From: an uncultured Carnobacterium sp.
Lineage (GTDB): Bacteria > Bacillota > Bacilli > Lactobacillales > Aerococcaceae
Direction of reading: 5' to 3'
Assembly (NCBI GenBank): GCA_937923125.1
Contig: CALALK010000205.1
Span: 1 to 5,339 of the forward strand
DNA: 5,339 bases
This document shows, one piece after another, positions 1-5,328 of the stretch; the first letter of the stretch is position 1, and the number at the start of each line of letters is the position of its first letter. The notes under the pieces are model-generated. The model worked only from the letters and a program-made list of their open reading frames with translations. It was not told where the DNA came from and made no database searches. The position numbers were made by a program, and so were the translations under genes.

Positions 1-850
1 AGTCGTTCGGGTCGTGCGCTGGAGTGATTTTTACAACCCCTGTTCCGAAATCTTGCTCAACGTATTCGTCAGCGATGATTGGAATCTCGCGGTTCACGAG
101 TGGCAAGATAACTGTTTTACCGATTAATGCTTGGTAACGTTCGTCGTCTGGGTGAACCGCAACAGCCGTATCTCCAAGAAGTGTTTCTGGACGAGTCGTT
201 GCGATTTCTAGGAATCCACTTCCGTCTGCTAGAGGGTAGTTCATATGATAGAACGCACCTTCTACGTCTTTATGGATAACTTCGATATCGGATAATGAAG
301 TCTTCGCTTTAGGGTCCCAGTTGATGATGTATTCACCACGGTAGATTAAGCCTTTTTCGTATAAAGTTACGAAGACTTTCTTCACGGCGTCAGATAACCC
401 TTTATCTAATGTGAAACGTTCTCTGCGGTAGTCTACAGAAATCCCCATTTTTGCCCATTGTTCACGGATATGGCTGGCATATTCTTCCTTCCATTCCCAT
501 GTTTGTTCAAGGAACTTCTCACGGCCAAGGTCATAACGAGATAAGCCTTCTCCGCGTAATTTTTCTTCTACTTTTGCTTGTGTTGCGATACCCGCATGGT
601 CCATCCCTGGTAACCATAAAGTGTCGAACCCTTGCATGCGTTTTTGACGGATAATCATGTCTTGTAACGTTACGTCCCAAGCATGTCCTAAGTGTAATTT
701 CCCTGTTACGTTTGGTGGCGGGATAACGATTGAATAAGGTTCAGCGTTTGGATCTTCGTTTGGATGGAAGACGCCTGAATCAACCCACCATTGATATTTA
801 CCAGCTTCAACTTCTTGTGGTTGAAACTTAGATGACATTTCTTTAGCCAT
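1..850 (-). CDS. valS: Valine--tRNA ligase (ValRS), N-terminal 283 residues, cut by the window edge
   Basis: Class I aminoacyl-tRNA synthetase that charges tRNA-Val with valine in the cytoplasm and edits mischarged threonine. The reading frame is open from the ATG at 850 to the left edge. Residues 41-59 carry the ValRS signature around [14 protein letters not shown], with the class I HIGH-type motif HLGH at 53-56. [10 protein letters not shown] at 82-91 continues the Rossmann catalytic core. [15 protein letters not shown] at 177-191 leads into the CP1 editing domain, where [10 protein letters not shown] (218-227) and the later [15 protein letters not shown] (269-283) are typical editing-site segments. 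The KMSKS loop, anticodon-binding domain and C-terminal coiled coil (the family is about 880 residues) lie outside the window. The start is fixed by AAGGAGG at 858-864, seven bases upstream; the in-frame Met5 has no such site. Expression is predicted to be set by the T-box just upstream. No frameshift or odd residue is seen. Confidence 0.97.
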   Translation of the reverse strand, partial: MAKEMSSKFQPQEVEAGKYQWWVDSGVFHPNEDPNAEPYSIVIPPPNVTGKLHLGHAWDVTLQDMIIRQKRMQGFDTLWLPGMDHAGIATQAKVEEKLRGEGLSRYDLGREKFLEQTWEWKEEYASHIREQWAKMGISVDYRRERFTLDKGLSDAVKKVFVTLYEKGLIYRGEYIINWDPKAKTSLSDIEVIHKDVEGAFYHMNYPLADGSGFLEIATTRPETLLGDTAVAVHPDDERYQALIGKTVILPLVNREIPIIADEYVEQDFGTGVVKITPAHDPND

Positions 851-857
851 TGATTTT

Positions 858-864
858 CCTCCTT
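858..864 (-). promoter_or_regulatory. Ribosome binding site of valS
   Basis: AAGGAGG on the minus strand lies seven bases before the ATG at 850. It is a near-perfect anti-16S match and decides for Met1 over Met5. It lies beyond the T-box terminator, so it is transcribed only after read-through. Confidence 0.9.
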
Positions 865-884
865 GTATCTTGTTTGTGTCCAAT

Positions 885-916
885 AAAAAAATCCTATGAA
901 GACACTCTCCATAGGA
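885..916 (-). terminator. Conditional intrinsic terminator of the valS T-box
   Basis: On the minus strand UCCUAUG (916-910) pairs perfectly with CAUAGGA (898-892), and a run of seven U (891-885) follows. It forms when the antiterminator does not, that is when tRNA-Val is charged. Confidence 0.93.
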
Positions 917-940
917 CGATTAAATTCGTGGTACCACCTA
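912..940 (-). promoter_or_regulatory. T-box antiterminator helix of the valS leader
   Basis: On the minus strand UAGG (940-937) pairs with CCUA (915-912) and ACGA (929-926) pairs with UCGU (919-916). Between the two helices is the seven-base bulge UGGUACC (936-930), whose UGGU binds the free 3' end (ACCA) of uncharged tRNA-Val. This is the canonical antiterminator layout. It uses bases 912-916, which are also needed for the terminator, so the two folds exclude each other. Confidence 0.93.
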
Positions 941-1132
941 ATATTCGCGTAATCATTTATTACGCCTCGATGTTGGTAACGAAGTGTCGTCTCCGTACTC
1001 TATTACTGCATTTCGTAGAGTAAGCTCACAAGCTACCTTCAAATGAATCTGCTAGGAAGTTTCACCAAGTCTTCCCTCTCTCGTAAACAAAGTCATTTTA
1101 CTCCTCTTGTTCATCGCTCTAATATACAAAAT

Positions 1133-1161
1133 ATTCTACCATTATGGCGATGTGCTTGCAA
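1133..1161 (-). promoter_or_regulatory. Sigma-A-type promoter of the valS T-box transcript
   Basis: The -35 box TTGCAA (1161-1156) and the -10 box TAGAAT (1138-1133) are separated by exactly 17 bases. A start site near 1125-1127 would place the first bases just before Stem I of the T-box. The promoter fills the short gap after the estA stop codon at 1178. Position, spacing and match all agree; no start site has been measured. Confidence 0.8.
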
Positions 1162-1177
1162 CAATATCGCGCTCGTC

Positions 1178-2002
1178 TTACGATTTCACATTCCCGCTAG
1201 ACACGCCTTGGTCTGCATCTTCTGGAATCCACCAGTCTAGGAACTGCTTCATCGCCCAGTCCCAGAAGTCCCATTCGTGTCCGCCAACGTGCTCTTTATA
1301 CGTTAGCGACACTCCTTGTTCTTTCAAAAAGCTGCTATAGCTACGGTTGTCTTCCAAAAGCCAATCTTCCGTACCACATGCCATAAAGACCGAGAGCGCG
1401 TCCTTACGCTCCATTGTTTGGACGGCATGATACAACTGATTGCCTTCCGCTACAAAGGTCTCCTCATCTTTGAAGACCGCCTCCAAAAAGCTTTTTCTTA
1501 AAAAGAACGGTGCTTCTGGAATCTCCTCTGGTGGAAGTGCCTGTTTCTTAATCGCGCTAGAGAACGCCCCAATCACGCTAAAGGTGTCGTGATATTTGAT
1601 GCCGTTTCGAAGCGCCCCGTATCCACCCATCGAAAGCCCGGCAATGCCTAAGTCTTCCCGTTTTCGAGAAATAGGAAACATTCGGCGTGAGATTTCTGGA
1701 AGCTCCACCCCGATGAATTCTCCATAGTTCGTATAGTTCCATGGTTGGTCTACGTAGAAATGATTTTCCCCAGAAGGCATGATGAGGGCAAGATTTTTCT
1801 CTTTTGCGTATCGAAGAATTCGCGTCTGGTTGACCCAGTCCTGTTCGCTGCCCAATACTCCGTGCAGTAACACCAACGCTTTGTACGGACCTTCCGAGAG
1901 ATACTGATTATTAAAGTCCACCGCATCGCTAGGCAAGTAGACTGACAGCGGGATGGTTCTCATTAATGTTTTTGAAAAAAATGAAACGTGTAAAAGTGCC
2001 AT
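1178..2002 (-). CDS. estA: Esterase D / tributyrin esterase family alpha/beta hydrolase
   Basis: Predicted serine carboxylesterase of the EstA/esterase D group, whose lactococcal and streptococcal members cleave short-chain acyl esters such as tributyrin. The 274 residues show LVLLHGVLGSEQDW (43-56) as the oxyanion-side HG segment, the nucleophile elbow GLSMGGYG (122-129) with Ser124, GTEDWLLEDN (210-219) with probable catalytic Asp213, and GGHEWDFW (240-247) with probable His242. No signal peptide or membrane segment is seen, so a cytosolic place is likely. The start is set by GGAGG at 2013-2009, six bases upstream. Family members are usually near 260 residues; here a polar tail IPEDADQGVSSGNVKS (259-274) follows the last conserved WW. 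The gene sits 20 bases after the 116-aa membrane protein gene and is probably co-transcribed with it. No terminator is visible before the valS promoter. The natural substrate cannot be read from the sequence. Confidence 0.92.
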   Translation of the reverse strand: MALLHVSFFSKTLMRTIPLSVYLPSDAVDFNNQYLSEGPYKALVLLHGVLGSEQDWVNQTRILRYAKEKNLALIMPSGENHFYVDQPWNYTNYGEFIGVELPEISRRMFPISRKREDLGIAGLSMGGYGALRNGIKYHDTFSVIGAFSSAIKKQALPPEEIPEAPFFLRKSFLEAVFKDEETFVAEGNQLYHAVQTMERKDALSVFMACGTEDWLLEDNRSYSSFLKEQGVSLTYKEHVGGHEWDFWDWAMKQFLDWWIPEDADQGVSSGNVKS

Positions 2003-2008
2003 ATGAAG

Positions 2009-2013
2009 CCTCC
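2009..2013 (-). promoter_or_regulatory. Ribosome binding site of estA
   Basis: GGAGG on the minus strand lies six bases before the ATG at 2002, within the 20-base gap to the upstream gene. This supports both the chosen start and translation from a shared mRNA. Confidence 0.85.
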
Positions 2014-2022
2014 ATTAAGTTA

Positions 2023-2373
2023 TTATTTTTTAATATATCGATTCACTACCGTCACTAAGCCAAAGATAAACGTGAATTTAACGATGGATTTTTGCCACGA
2101 TTCCCATTGCTCAAACCCGAAGAAATGATTCATGATTAAAGCAAAAGCGATGGAAGCGACTATTAAAATCAAAATAGCAGCTCCTCCGCGATTCATCTTC
2201 TTGAGCTTTTCTGGATTATCCCGATTCAACCAAGAATAAAAGGCAGCACCAGCAACTATCGCATTCACAATAAACAGCGCGATATCTTGACGAAATAGTA
2301 GCTGATAGATGGCATTTGCACCACTGATGAACCCAAATACTATAGTAACAATTTCTCTAACTTTTTGACTCAT
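2023..2373 (-). CDS. Small multi-pass membrane protein of unknown function (116 aa)
   Basis: I do not recognise the family. The protein shows three or four hydrophobic segments, at about residues 8-26, 31-49, 65-85 and 96-111. A charged loop NRDNPEKLKKMNRGG (50-64) separates the second and third, and the end is basic (NRYIKK). There is no signal peptide distinct from the first membrane segment and no catalytic motif. I chose the ATG at 2373. The frame opens earlier with TTG codons at 2382 and 2379, but the strong purine-rich site AGGGAGAGGGG (2393-2383) abuts them, whereas it is nine bases from the ATG. The gene follows a TATAAT box and precedes estA by 20 bases, so the two probably form one operon. 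A link to lipid or ester metabolism is possible from this pairing alone and is not shown by the sequence. Confidence 0.8.
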   Translation of the reverse strand: MSQKVREIVTIVFGFISGANAIYQLLFRQDIALFIVNAIVAGAAFYSWLNRDNPEKLKKMNRGGAAILILIVASIAFALIMNHFFGFEQWESWQKSIVKFTFIFGLVTVVNRYIKK

Positions 2374-2382
2374 TTCCAACAA

Positions 2383-2393
2383 CCCCTCTCCCT
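2383..2393 (-). promoter_or_regulatory. Start-deciding ribosome binding site of the 116-aa membrane protein
   Basis: AGGGAGAGGGG on the minus strand ends nine bases before the ATG at 2373. It directly touches the in-frame TTG at 2382, which therefore cannot be initiated from it. Confidence 0.75.
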
Positions 2394-2419
2394 AAAAACG
2401 GATTCCTGAACTTATCTTT

Positions 2420-2448
2420 ATTATACTGCTCCCCCAGCGTTTTTACTA
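2420..2448 (-). promoter_or_regulatory. Probable promoter of the membrane protein-estA unit
   Basis: A perfect -10 hexamer TATAAT lies at 2425-2420. At 17 bases upstream stands only a weak -35 candidate, TAGTAA (2448-2443). The predicted start near 2413 gives a leader of about 40 bases. The promoter lies between the lplA terminator and the gene, which supports independent transcription. Confidence 0.6.
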
Positions 2449-2459
2449 TACGCGCAAGC

Positions 2460-2490
2460 AAAAAAAGAACCCAGCATTACTGCTAGGTTC
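2460..2490 (-). terminator. Intrinsic terminator after lplA
   Basis: On the minus strand GAACCTAGCA (2490-2481) pairs with TGCTGGGTTC (2476-2467). This is a ten-base stem with one G-T pair and a GTAA loop, followed by seven T (2466-2460). There is no T run on the plus-strand side, so it serves the minus strand only. Confidence 0.93.
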
Positions 2491-2528
2491 CTGTTGCATC
2501 ATCGGCCTCTATAGCCGAGTTTCCTATG

Positions 2529-3560
2529 TTATTCTTCTACCCCTAGTAATAGGTTCACTAGGATATCCACTGTAACATTCCCGAAGTAACGGCGGATGTC
2601 GATGGCTTCGAAGGCTTTTGTTAAGTCTTCGCGGTTGTATCCAACGCCGACTAGCGCTTTTTCTACATCGCTGATTTCTCCAAGACCGAAGAAGTCTCCG
2701 TTAATCTTAATGTCTTTGATGGCATTCTTTTCAACGTTCAAGCTGAACTCGATTTGTCCGGCTGGAGTACGTTTAGATTGTTTGAATTCGAATTTTGGAT
2801 TCTTTCCGTAGTTCCAATCAGGATTATTGAAGTACTTGCTGCGTAATTCTTCTACACGCACCCAGTCTTCGTCCGTTAGAACATACTCTTTAATTGTAGA
2901 TGTATCTTCCACATTGAAGATGTTTTTCAAGAGCACTTCGCGGAATTGTAAGATGTCTAAGTCTTGATATTCAGGCGCTAAGTAAGGTTTGATATTTGTC
3001 ACGCGTGAACGAACTGACTTGATTCCTTTTGACGCAATTTTCTCTTGTTTTGGACGTAAAATTTGTGGCAAAATGCTCACATCTAGATCCAGCATTAATG
3101 TTCCGTGCGCTGTTAAACGGCCATTGTTTGAGTACATCGCATTTCCAGAGAATTTCTTACCGTCGATGAGAAGGTCGTTACGTCCTTGTAACTCTGCCCC
3201 TGTTGCTCCCATTTTATGGAGGGCTTCAATCACGGGTTCTGTGAATTTTCCGAAATCACGGAAGCTATCGCCATCATCTTCTGTAATGAAGCAGAAGCAG
3301 ATATTTCCCATATCATGATACACGGCTCCACCACCTGAGAAACGACGAACCACTTGTACGCCAAGCTTGTCTACACCATCTTGATTGATTTCTTCGATGG
3401 TATTTTGGTTTTTCCCGATGATAATCGCATTTTCGTTAATATAAAATAACAAAATTGGTTCATCCAGTTTCTTTTCGTTTAATAAGAAATATTCGATGGC
3501 TAAGTTTGTCGTTGCATCGTAGATTTCTTGTCCATTACGTTGATTTTTTACATAATACAT
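2529..3560 (-). CDS. lplA: Lipoate--protein ligase (two-domain LplA type)
   Basis: Activates free lipoate with ATP to lipoyl-AMP and attaches it to a lysine of acceptor domains, such as dehydrogenase E2 subunits or GcvH, in the cytosol. The 343 residues match the usual length of the two-domain form. The N-terminal biotin/lipoate ligase fold carries the binding loop RRFSGGGAVYHD (72-83) with MGN after it. GRNDLLIDGKKFSGNA (126-141) contains Lys136, which aligns with the catalytic lysine before the SG pair in E. coli LplA. TAHGTLMLDLD follows, and the region from about residue 250 fits the C-terminal accessory domain. The ATG at 3560 has AGGAG at 3573-3569, eight bases upstream. The gene appears to be transcribed alone, with a promoter near 3599-3607 and a strong terminator after it. 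No lipoate synthesis gene or acceptor protein is in the window. Related ligases sometimes prefer GcvH or E2, and the sequence alone does not settle this. Confidence 0.95.
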   Translation of the reverse strand: MYYVKNQRNGQEIYDATTNLAIEYFLLNEKKLDEPILLFYINENAIIIGKNQNTIEEINQDGVDKLGVQVVRRFSGGGAVYHDMGNICFCFITEDDGDSFRDFGKFTEPVIEALHKMGATGAELQGRNDLLIDGKKFSGNAMYSNNGRLTAHGTLMLDLDVSILPQILRPKQEKIASKGIKSVRSRVTNIKPYLAPEYQDLDILQFREVLLKNIFNVEDTSTIKEYVLTDEDWVRVEELRSKYFNNPDWNYGKNPKFEFKQSKRTPAGQIEFSLNVEKNAIKDIKINGDFFGLGEISDVEKALVGVGYNREDLTKAFEAIDIRRYFGNVTVDILVNLLLGVEE

Positions 3561-3568
3561 CTGAAAGT

Positions 3569-3573
3569 CTCCT
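3569..3573 (-). promoter_or_regulatory. Ribosome binding site of lplA
   Basis: AGGAG on the minus strand (3573-3569) stands eight bases before the ATG at 3560, inside a run reading GCGAGGAGA. It supports the MYYVKNQ start. Confidence 0.85.
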
Positions 3574-3582
3574 CGCTTTTAC

Positions 3583-3599
3583 TGATATCACTAGCGCTA
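3583..3599. repeat. Two adjacent short palindromes at the lplA transcription start
   Basis: TGATATCA (3583-3590) and TAGCGCTA (3592-3599) are each perfect eight-base palindromes, one base apart. They lie just downstream of and touching the lplA -10 box. This is a position where a repressor dimer could block initiation, but eight-base palindromes also arise by chance. No family is assigned. Confidence 0.4.
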
Positions 3600-3607
3600 T
3601 CATACCA
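3599..3607 (-). promoter_or_regulatory. Probable extended -10 promoter of lplA
   Basis: TGGTATGAT (3607-3599) on the minus strand is a TGn-extended -10 box (TATGAT). No good -35 hexamer stands 17 bases upstream (ATGTGT), which is tolerable for extended -10 promoters. The start would fall near 3592, about 30 bases before the ATG. A second, weaker candidate is TTGGAG (3669-3664) with TAAAAT (3647-3642) at 16-base spacing. Confidence 0.5.
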
Positions 3608-3672
3608 TAACCCTCCCCCTCACACATAAGAAAGAAGCTTGATTTTACACTGTTTTTACTCCACTCCAACAC

Positions 3673-3696
3673 GCAATTACCATATATGGTAATTGC
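3673..3696. repeat. Perfect 24-bp palindrome upstream of lplA
   Basis: The half GCAATTACCATA (3673-3684) is followed at once by its exact reverse complement (3685-3696). No T run follows on either strand, and the upstream gene already has its own terminator at 3707-3738, so it is not a terminator. It ends four bases upstream of the weaker lplA promoter candidate (TTGGAG at 3669-3664) and about 65 bases upstream of the extended -10 promoter. An operator for a dimeric regulator is the simplest reading, but the regulator is unknown. Confidence 0.7.
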
Positions 3697-3706
3697 AGCC
3701 TTTCAA

Positions 3707-3738
3707 TAAGAAAAACGCACCCTTTCCAGGATGCGCTT
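3707..3738 (-). terminator. Intrinsic terminator after the 253-aa CPBP gene
   Basis: On the minus strand CGCATCC (3735-3729) pairs with GGGTGCG (3722-3716), with one T-G pair and the loop TGGAAA. The stem can be extended by A-T and G-T pairs. TTTTT (3715-3711) follows. It starts 10-13 bases after the stop codon. Confidence 0.88.
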
Positions 3739-3747
3739 TGCTACATA

Positions 3748-4509
3748 TTAGTATGCCCATGCGATTAATAAGTAGATGAAGGTTGAACCAAACATATCTG
3801 CCAATGCGTGCATGAGGAAGAATGGTAATAGGTTTTTCACCACTTTTTTGTACATGAAGTAGTAGAACAATCCGTACACGACTCCGATAACAATTGCCCA
3901 CAATATTCCTTGGTACGTATGGAATGAGAAACGAACCAGTGTTGAGAATGCTAAAGCCTTCCACTGATGTTCTTCCTTCACCGATGTCATCAATCCAAGG
4001 AAGAAGAACTCTTCGTAAAATCCATTTAACAGCCCATAAGCGATGGCCATTGGAGATAACGCTAAGAACTTATTGATGATTTCCTGTGGGTTCATGAACG
4101 GAACAAGCGCTGGGTCGAAGTAGTTGTATTCGCCGCTCAGCGTTGTTACGACGTCGCCGAAGAGTCCGACAATCGTGAATAATAACGGTACCCAGATGAG
4201 TACGGACCAGTGAAAACGAATCTTCAACTGCTTGAAGTCGTAATGACGGATGACTAAGTACAAGAGTGCAATCGCTAGTAAAATCACCTGTAAGGTAAAG
4301 TTACTCGAATACGCTGCCCCGTCGCTATAGGACGTTGTCGTTTCCGTATACTGCTGGGCCACTTCCGTCACTGGTTGTAAACTCTGTAGAAATTGTTGTG
4401 TGGATCGGATGATAAACTCCCCGAACATGATAATCGTCACGATGAGGATGTCAACCCACTTTAAATTTTTTAATGGTTCTTTTGGTCTGATTTTTGTTAA
4501 AACAGTCAT
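3748..4509 (-). CDS. CPBP-family (CAAX protease/bacteriocin-processing) membrane protein with altered motif 1
   Basis: Probable polytopic membrane protein of the CPBP/Abi family, which includes glutamate-type intramembrane proteases such as Rce1. The 253 residues show hydrophobic segments at about 19-34, 72-88, 101-120, 148-163, 200-220 and 228-250. A polar, likely external stretch lies at about 37-70. The family motifs are in the second half: EEFFFLG (166-172), RFSFHTYQG (193-201) with His197, and HALAD (234-238) with His234. Motif 1 is normally EExxxR, but here the arginine is Leu171; the two glutamates and both histidines remain. Activity may therefore be altered or lost, and a non-protease role is possible. 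The ATG at 4509 has GAGGG about eight bases upstream. Codon and base use resemble lplA and estA, unlike the other CPBP gene next to it. Promoter and terminator suggest a single-gene transcript. The substrate is unknown. Confidence 0.85.
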   Translation of the reverse strand: MTVLTKIRPKEPLKNLKWVDILIVTIIMFGEFIIRSTQQFLQSLQPVTEVAQQYTETTTSYSDGAAYSSNFTLQVILLAIALLYLVIRHYDFKQLKIRFHWSVLIWVPLLFTIVGLFGDVVTTLSGEYNYFDPALVPFMNPQEIINKFLALSPMAIAYGLLNGFYEEFFFLGLMTSVKEEHQWKALAFSTLVRFSFHTYQGILWAIVIGVVYGLFYYFMYKKVVKNLLPFFLMHALADMFGSTFIYLLIAWAY

Positions 4510-4530
4510 GATTGTATCCCTCTTTTCCTT

Positions 4531-4539
4531 ATTGTATCA
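4531..4539 (-). promoter_or_regulatory. Probable extended -10 promoter of the 253-aa CPBP gene
   Basis: TGATACAAT (4539-4531) on the minus strand is a TGn-extended -10 box (TACAAT). The -35 position (CTTTAA at 17 bases) is poor. The start would fall near 4524, giving a very short leader of about 15 bases that still keeps the GAGGG ribosome binding site. The octamer GATACAAT recurs 20 bases downstream at 4518-4511, directly before the ATG. Confidence 0.5.
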
Positions 4540-4645
4540 AAACACTGTTCTATTTAAAGAAAATCGCTTCTTTCTTTTGGCGTCTTCCTTAATAAGAGAA
4601 TACTCCTTAAAACTAAAATGAACCTAAAATCAAAAAAATTTCCAC

Positions 4646-4675
4646 AAAAAAAGTGACTCCCTTACAGAAGTCACT
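4646..4675 (-). terminator. Intrinsic terminator after the 208-aa CPBP gene
   Basis: On the minus strand AGTGACTTC (4675-4667) pairs with GGAGTCACT (4660-4652), a nine-base stem with one T-G pair and the loop TGTAAG. Seven T (4652-4646) overlap the stem end. It lies 10 bases after the TAG stop at 4686-4688. A second T run follows further downstream but has no hairpin. The rest of the gap up to 4539 is AT-rich and shows no gene. Confidence 0.92.
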
Positions 4676-4685
4676 GACTAATTTT

Positions 4686-5312
4686 CTAAAAGAAGCGTCT
4701 CGGTATTTCGATGAACAAGATTACAAGAAGTCCATTAGAAAGGCTATGTAATAGGATTGCGTCAAACAAACTTCTTCTTCGATCATATATAAGAAAAAGA
4801 ACAATAGAGCCAATAAGATAAGCTAAAAACTGTATCCAATTATGAATATACGGCATATGAACAACTGTAAATAAAATTGAAACGATAGACATTCTAACAA
4901 AAGCATTCACTTTTTCTCGGAGCAAATTATTCAGAAAACCTCTAAAAAGAAATTCTTCAATCAAAGGTGCAATACAAACGAGCGTTAGTGCGTCTAAAGC
5001 AAAAACAAATTTGTCTGCCGTTATTGTTCGAGTTGCCTTAAAGAAAAAATCAACTAGTTTTGTTCGATTTGTCCCATACGCCATTGAACTCCACAAACTA
5101 TAAATCAAATAATCTGAAAATCTAACAGCAATATACGTTACAAACACAAAAATTAAATCCTTCAGTTGAATTTTTCTTTTTACTTTTGGCTTAAACAATT
5201 TTGTGTGTACATGGTACATAAAAATGAACAAAATACCAACGCAAACAATCGTAACTATGAACTTCCACATATTCGCTTGCCGATCTAGATTCAACACATT
5301 CTTGCGGAACAT
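4686..5312 (-). CDS. CPBP-family glutamic-type intramembrane protease (canonical motifs, AT-rich gene)
   Basis: Predicted membrane protease of the CPBP/Abi family, with 208 residues and all three conserved motifs: EEFLFRG (119-125, EExxxR with Arg124), FTVVH (148-152, FxxxH) and HSLSN (189-193, HxxxN). Hydrophobic segments stand at about 17-33, 52-72, 102-118, 140-152, 159-176 and 194-203. Some family members mature or degrade peptides, or give immunity to bacteriocins, but no peptide precursor is visible here. GC content is about 31% over 4861-5280 by hand count, while sampled lines of the next gene give 40-53%; AT-ending codons such as AAA, ATT and TTT are common. This suggests recent transfer. 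The start at 5312 has AGGTGG (5328-5323) ten bases upstream. The frame stays open to the right edge, however, so an earlier start outside the window is not excluded; Met15 is a later alternative. Confidence 0.88.
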   Translation of the reverse strand: MFRKNVLNLDRQANMWKFIVTIVCVGILFIFMYHVHTKLFKPKVKRKIQLKDLIFVFVTYIAVRFSDYLIYSLWSSMAYGTNRTKLVDFFFKATRTITADKFVFALDALTLVCIAPLIEEFLFRGFLNNLLREKVNAFVRMSIVSILFTVVHMPYIHNWIQFLAYLIGSIVLFLIYDRRRSLFDAILLHSLSNGLLVILFIEIPRRFF

Positions 5313-5322
5313 AAATTTAATT

Positions 5323-5328
5323 CCACCT
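5323..5328 (-). promoter_or_regulatory. Ribosome binding site of the 208-aa CPBP gene
   Basis: AGGTGG (5328-5323) on the minus strand is ten bases before the ATG at 5312, which is slightly long spacing. It is the main evidence for starting at Met1, because the frame stays open further upstream to the edge. Confidence 0.55.

Larger units (their letters stand above)
885..1127 (-). promoter_or_regulatory. Valine-specific T-box riboswitch (tRNA-Val sensing leader) of valS
   Basis: Leader RNA that binds tRNA-Val and allows read-through into valS only when the tRNA is uncharged. Read 5' to 3' on the minus strand, Stem I starts near 1120 with the pairing UAGAG/CUCUA. Then come the K-turn GAUGA and helix ACAAG/CUUGU. 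The specifier loop follows, with AGUA on one side and GAAGGUAG on the other, closed above by AAAUGA/UCAUUU. The AGAGAGG bulge region and the distal GGUGA segment are also present. The specifier read in this loop is GUA (Val) at 1036-1034, which would pair with anticodon UAC. Stem III is GCGUAAU/AUUACGC at 965-947. The T-box AGGUGGUACCACG is at 939-927, followed by the antiterminator and terminator. The U at 933 in the UGGU bulge would pair with discriminator A73 of tRNA-Val. All core parts are visible; the Stem II region (about 966-1015) was not folded in detail. Confidence 0.95.

Noticed and set aside
451..654. Plus-strand open frame of 67 codons within valS
   Set aside because: Antisense shadow of the conserved ValRS coding sequence.
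706..912. Minus-strand open frame of 68 codons starting inside the T-box terminator
   Set aside because: It overlaps the valS start in another frame; the valS frame has the strong ribosome binding site and clear ValRS sequence.
1043..1340. Plus-strand open frames of 65 and 77 codons over the T-box and the end of estA
   Set aside because: Both are antisense to the T-box leader or estA; their composition is explained by the structured RNA and the hydrolase gene.
2374..2382. TTG start giving a 119-aa version of the membrane protein
   Set aside because: The TTG directly abuts the ribosome binding site AGGGAGAGGGG, so no spacing is left; the ATG at 2373 has nine bases of spacing.
2502..2518. Small hairpin TCGGC/GCCGA just after the lplA stop
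   Set aside because: The stem has only five base pairs and no T run follows; the real terminator is at 2460-2490. It may only add mRNA structure.
2989..3318. Open frame of 109 codons on the plus strand
   Set aside because: It lies wholly antisense to the well-supported lplA gene, has no ribosome binding site that I can see and no recognisable motif.
3677..3964. Open frame of 95 codons on the minus strand
   Set aside because: It overlaps the 3' part of the 253-aa CPBP gene in another frame, runs through that gene's terminator and into the palindrome, and encodes no recognisable protein.
4630..4645. Second T run on the minus strand after the CPBP terminator
   Set aside because: No stem precedes it apart from the terminator already listed, so it is read as AT-rich spacer.
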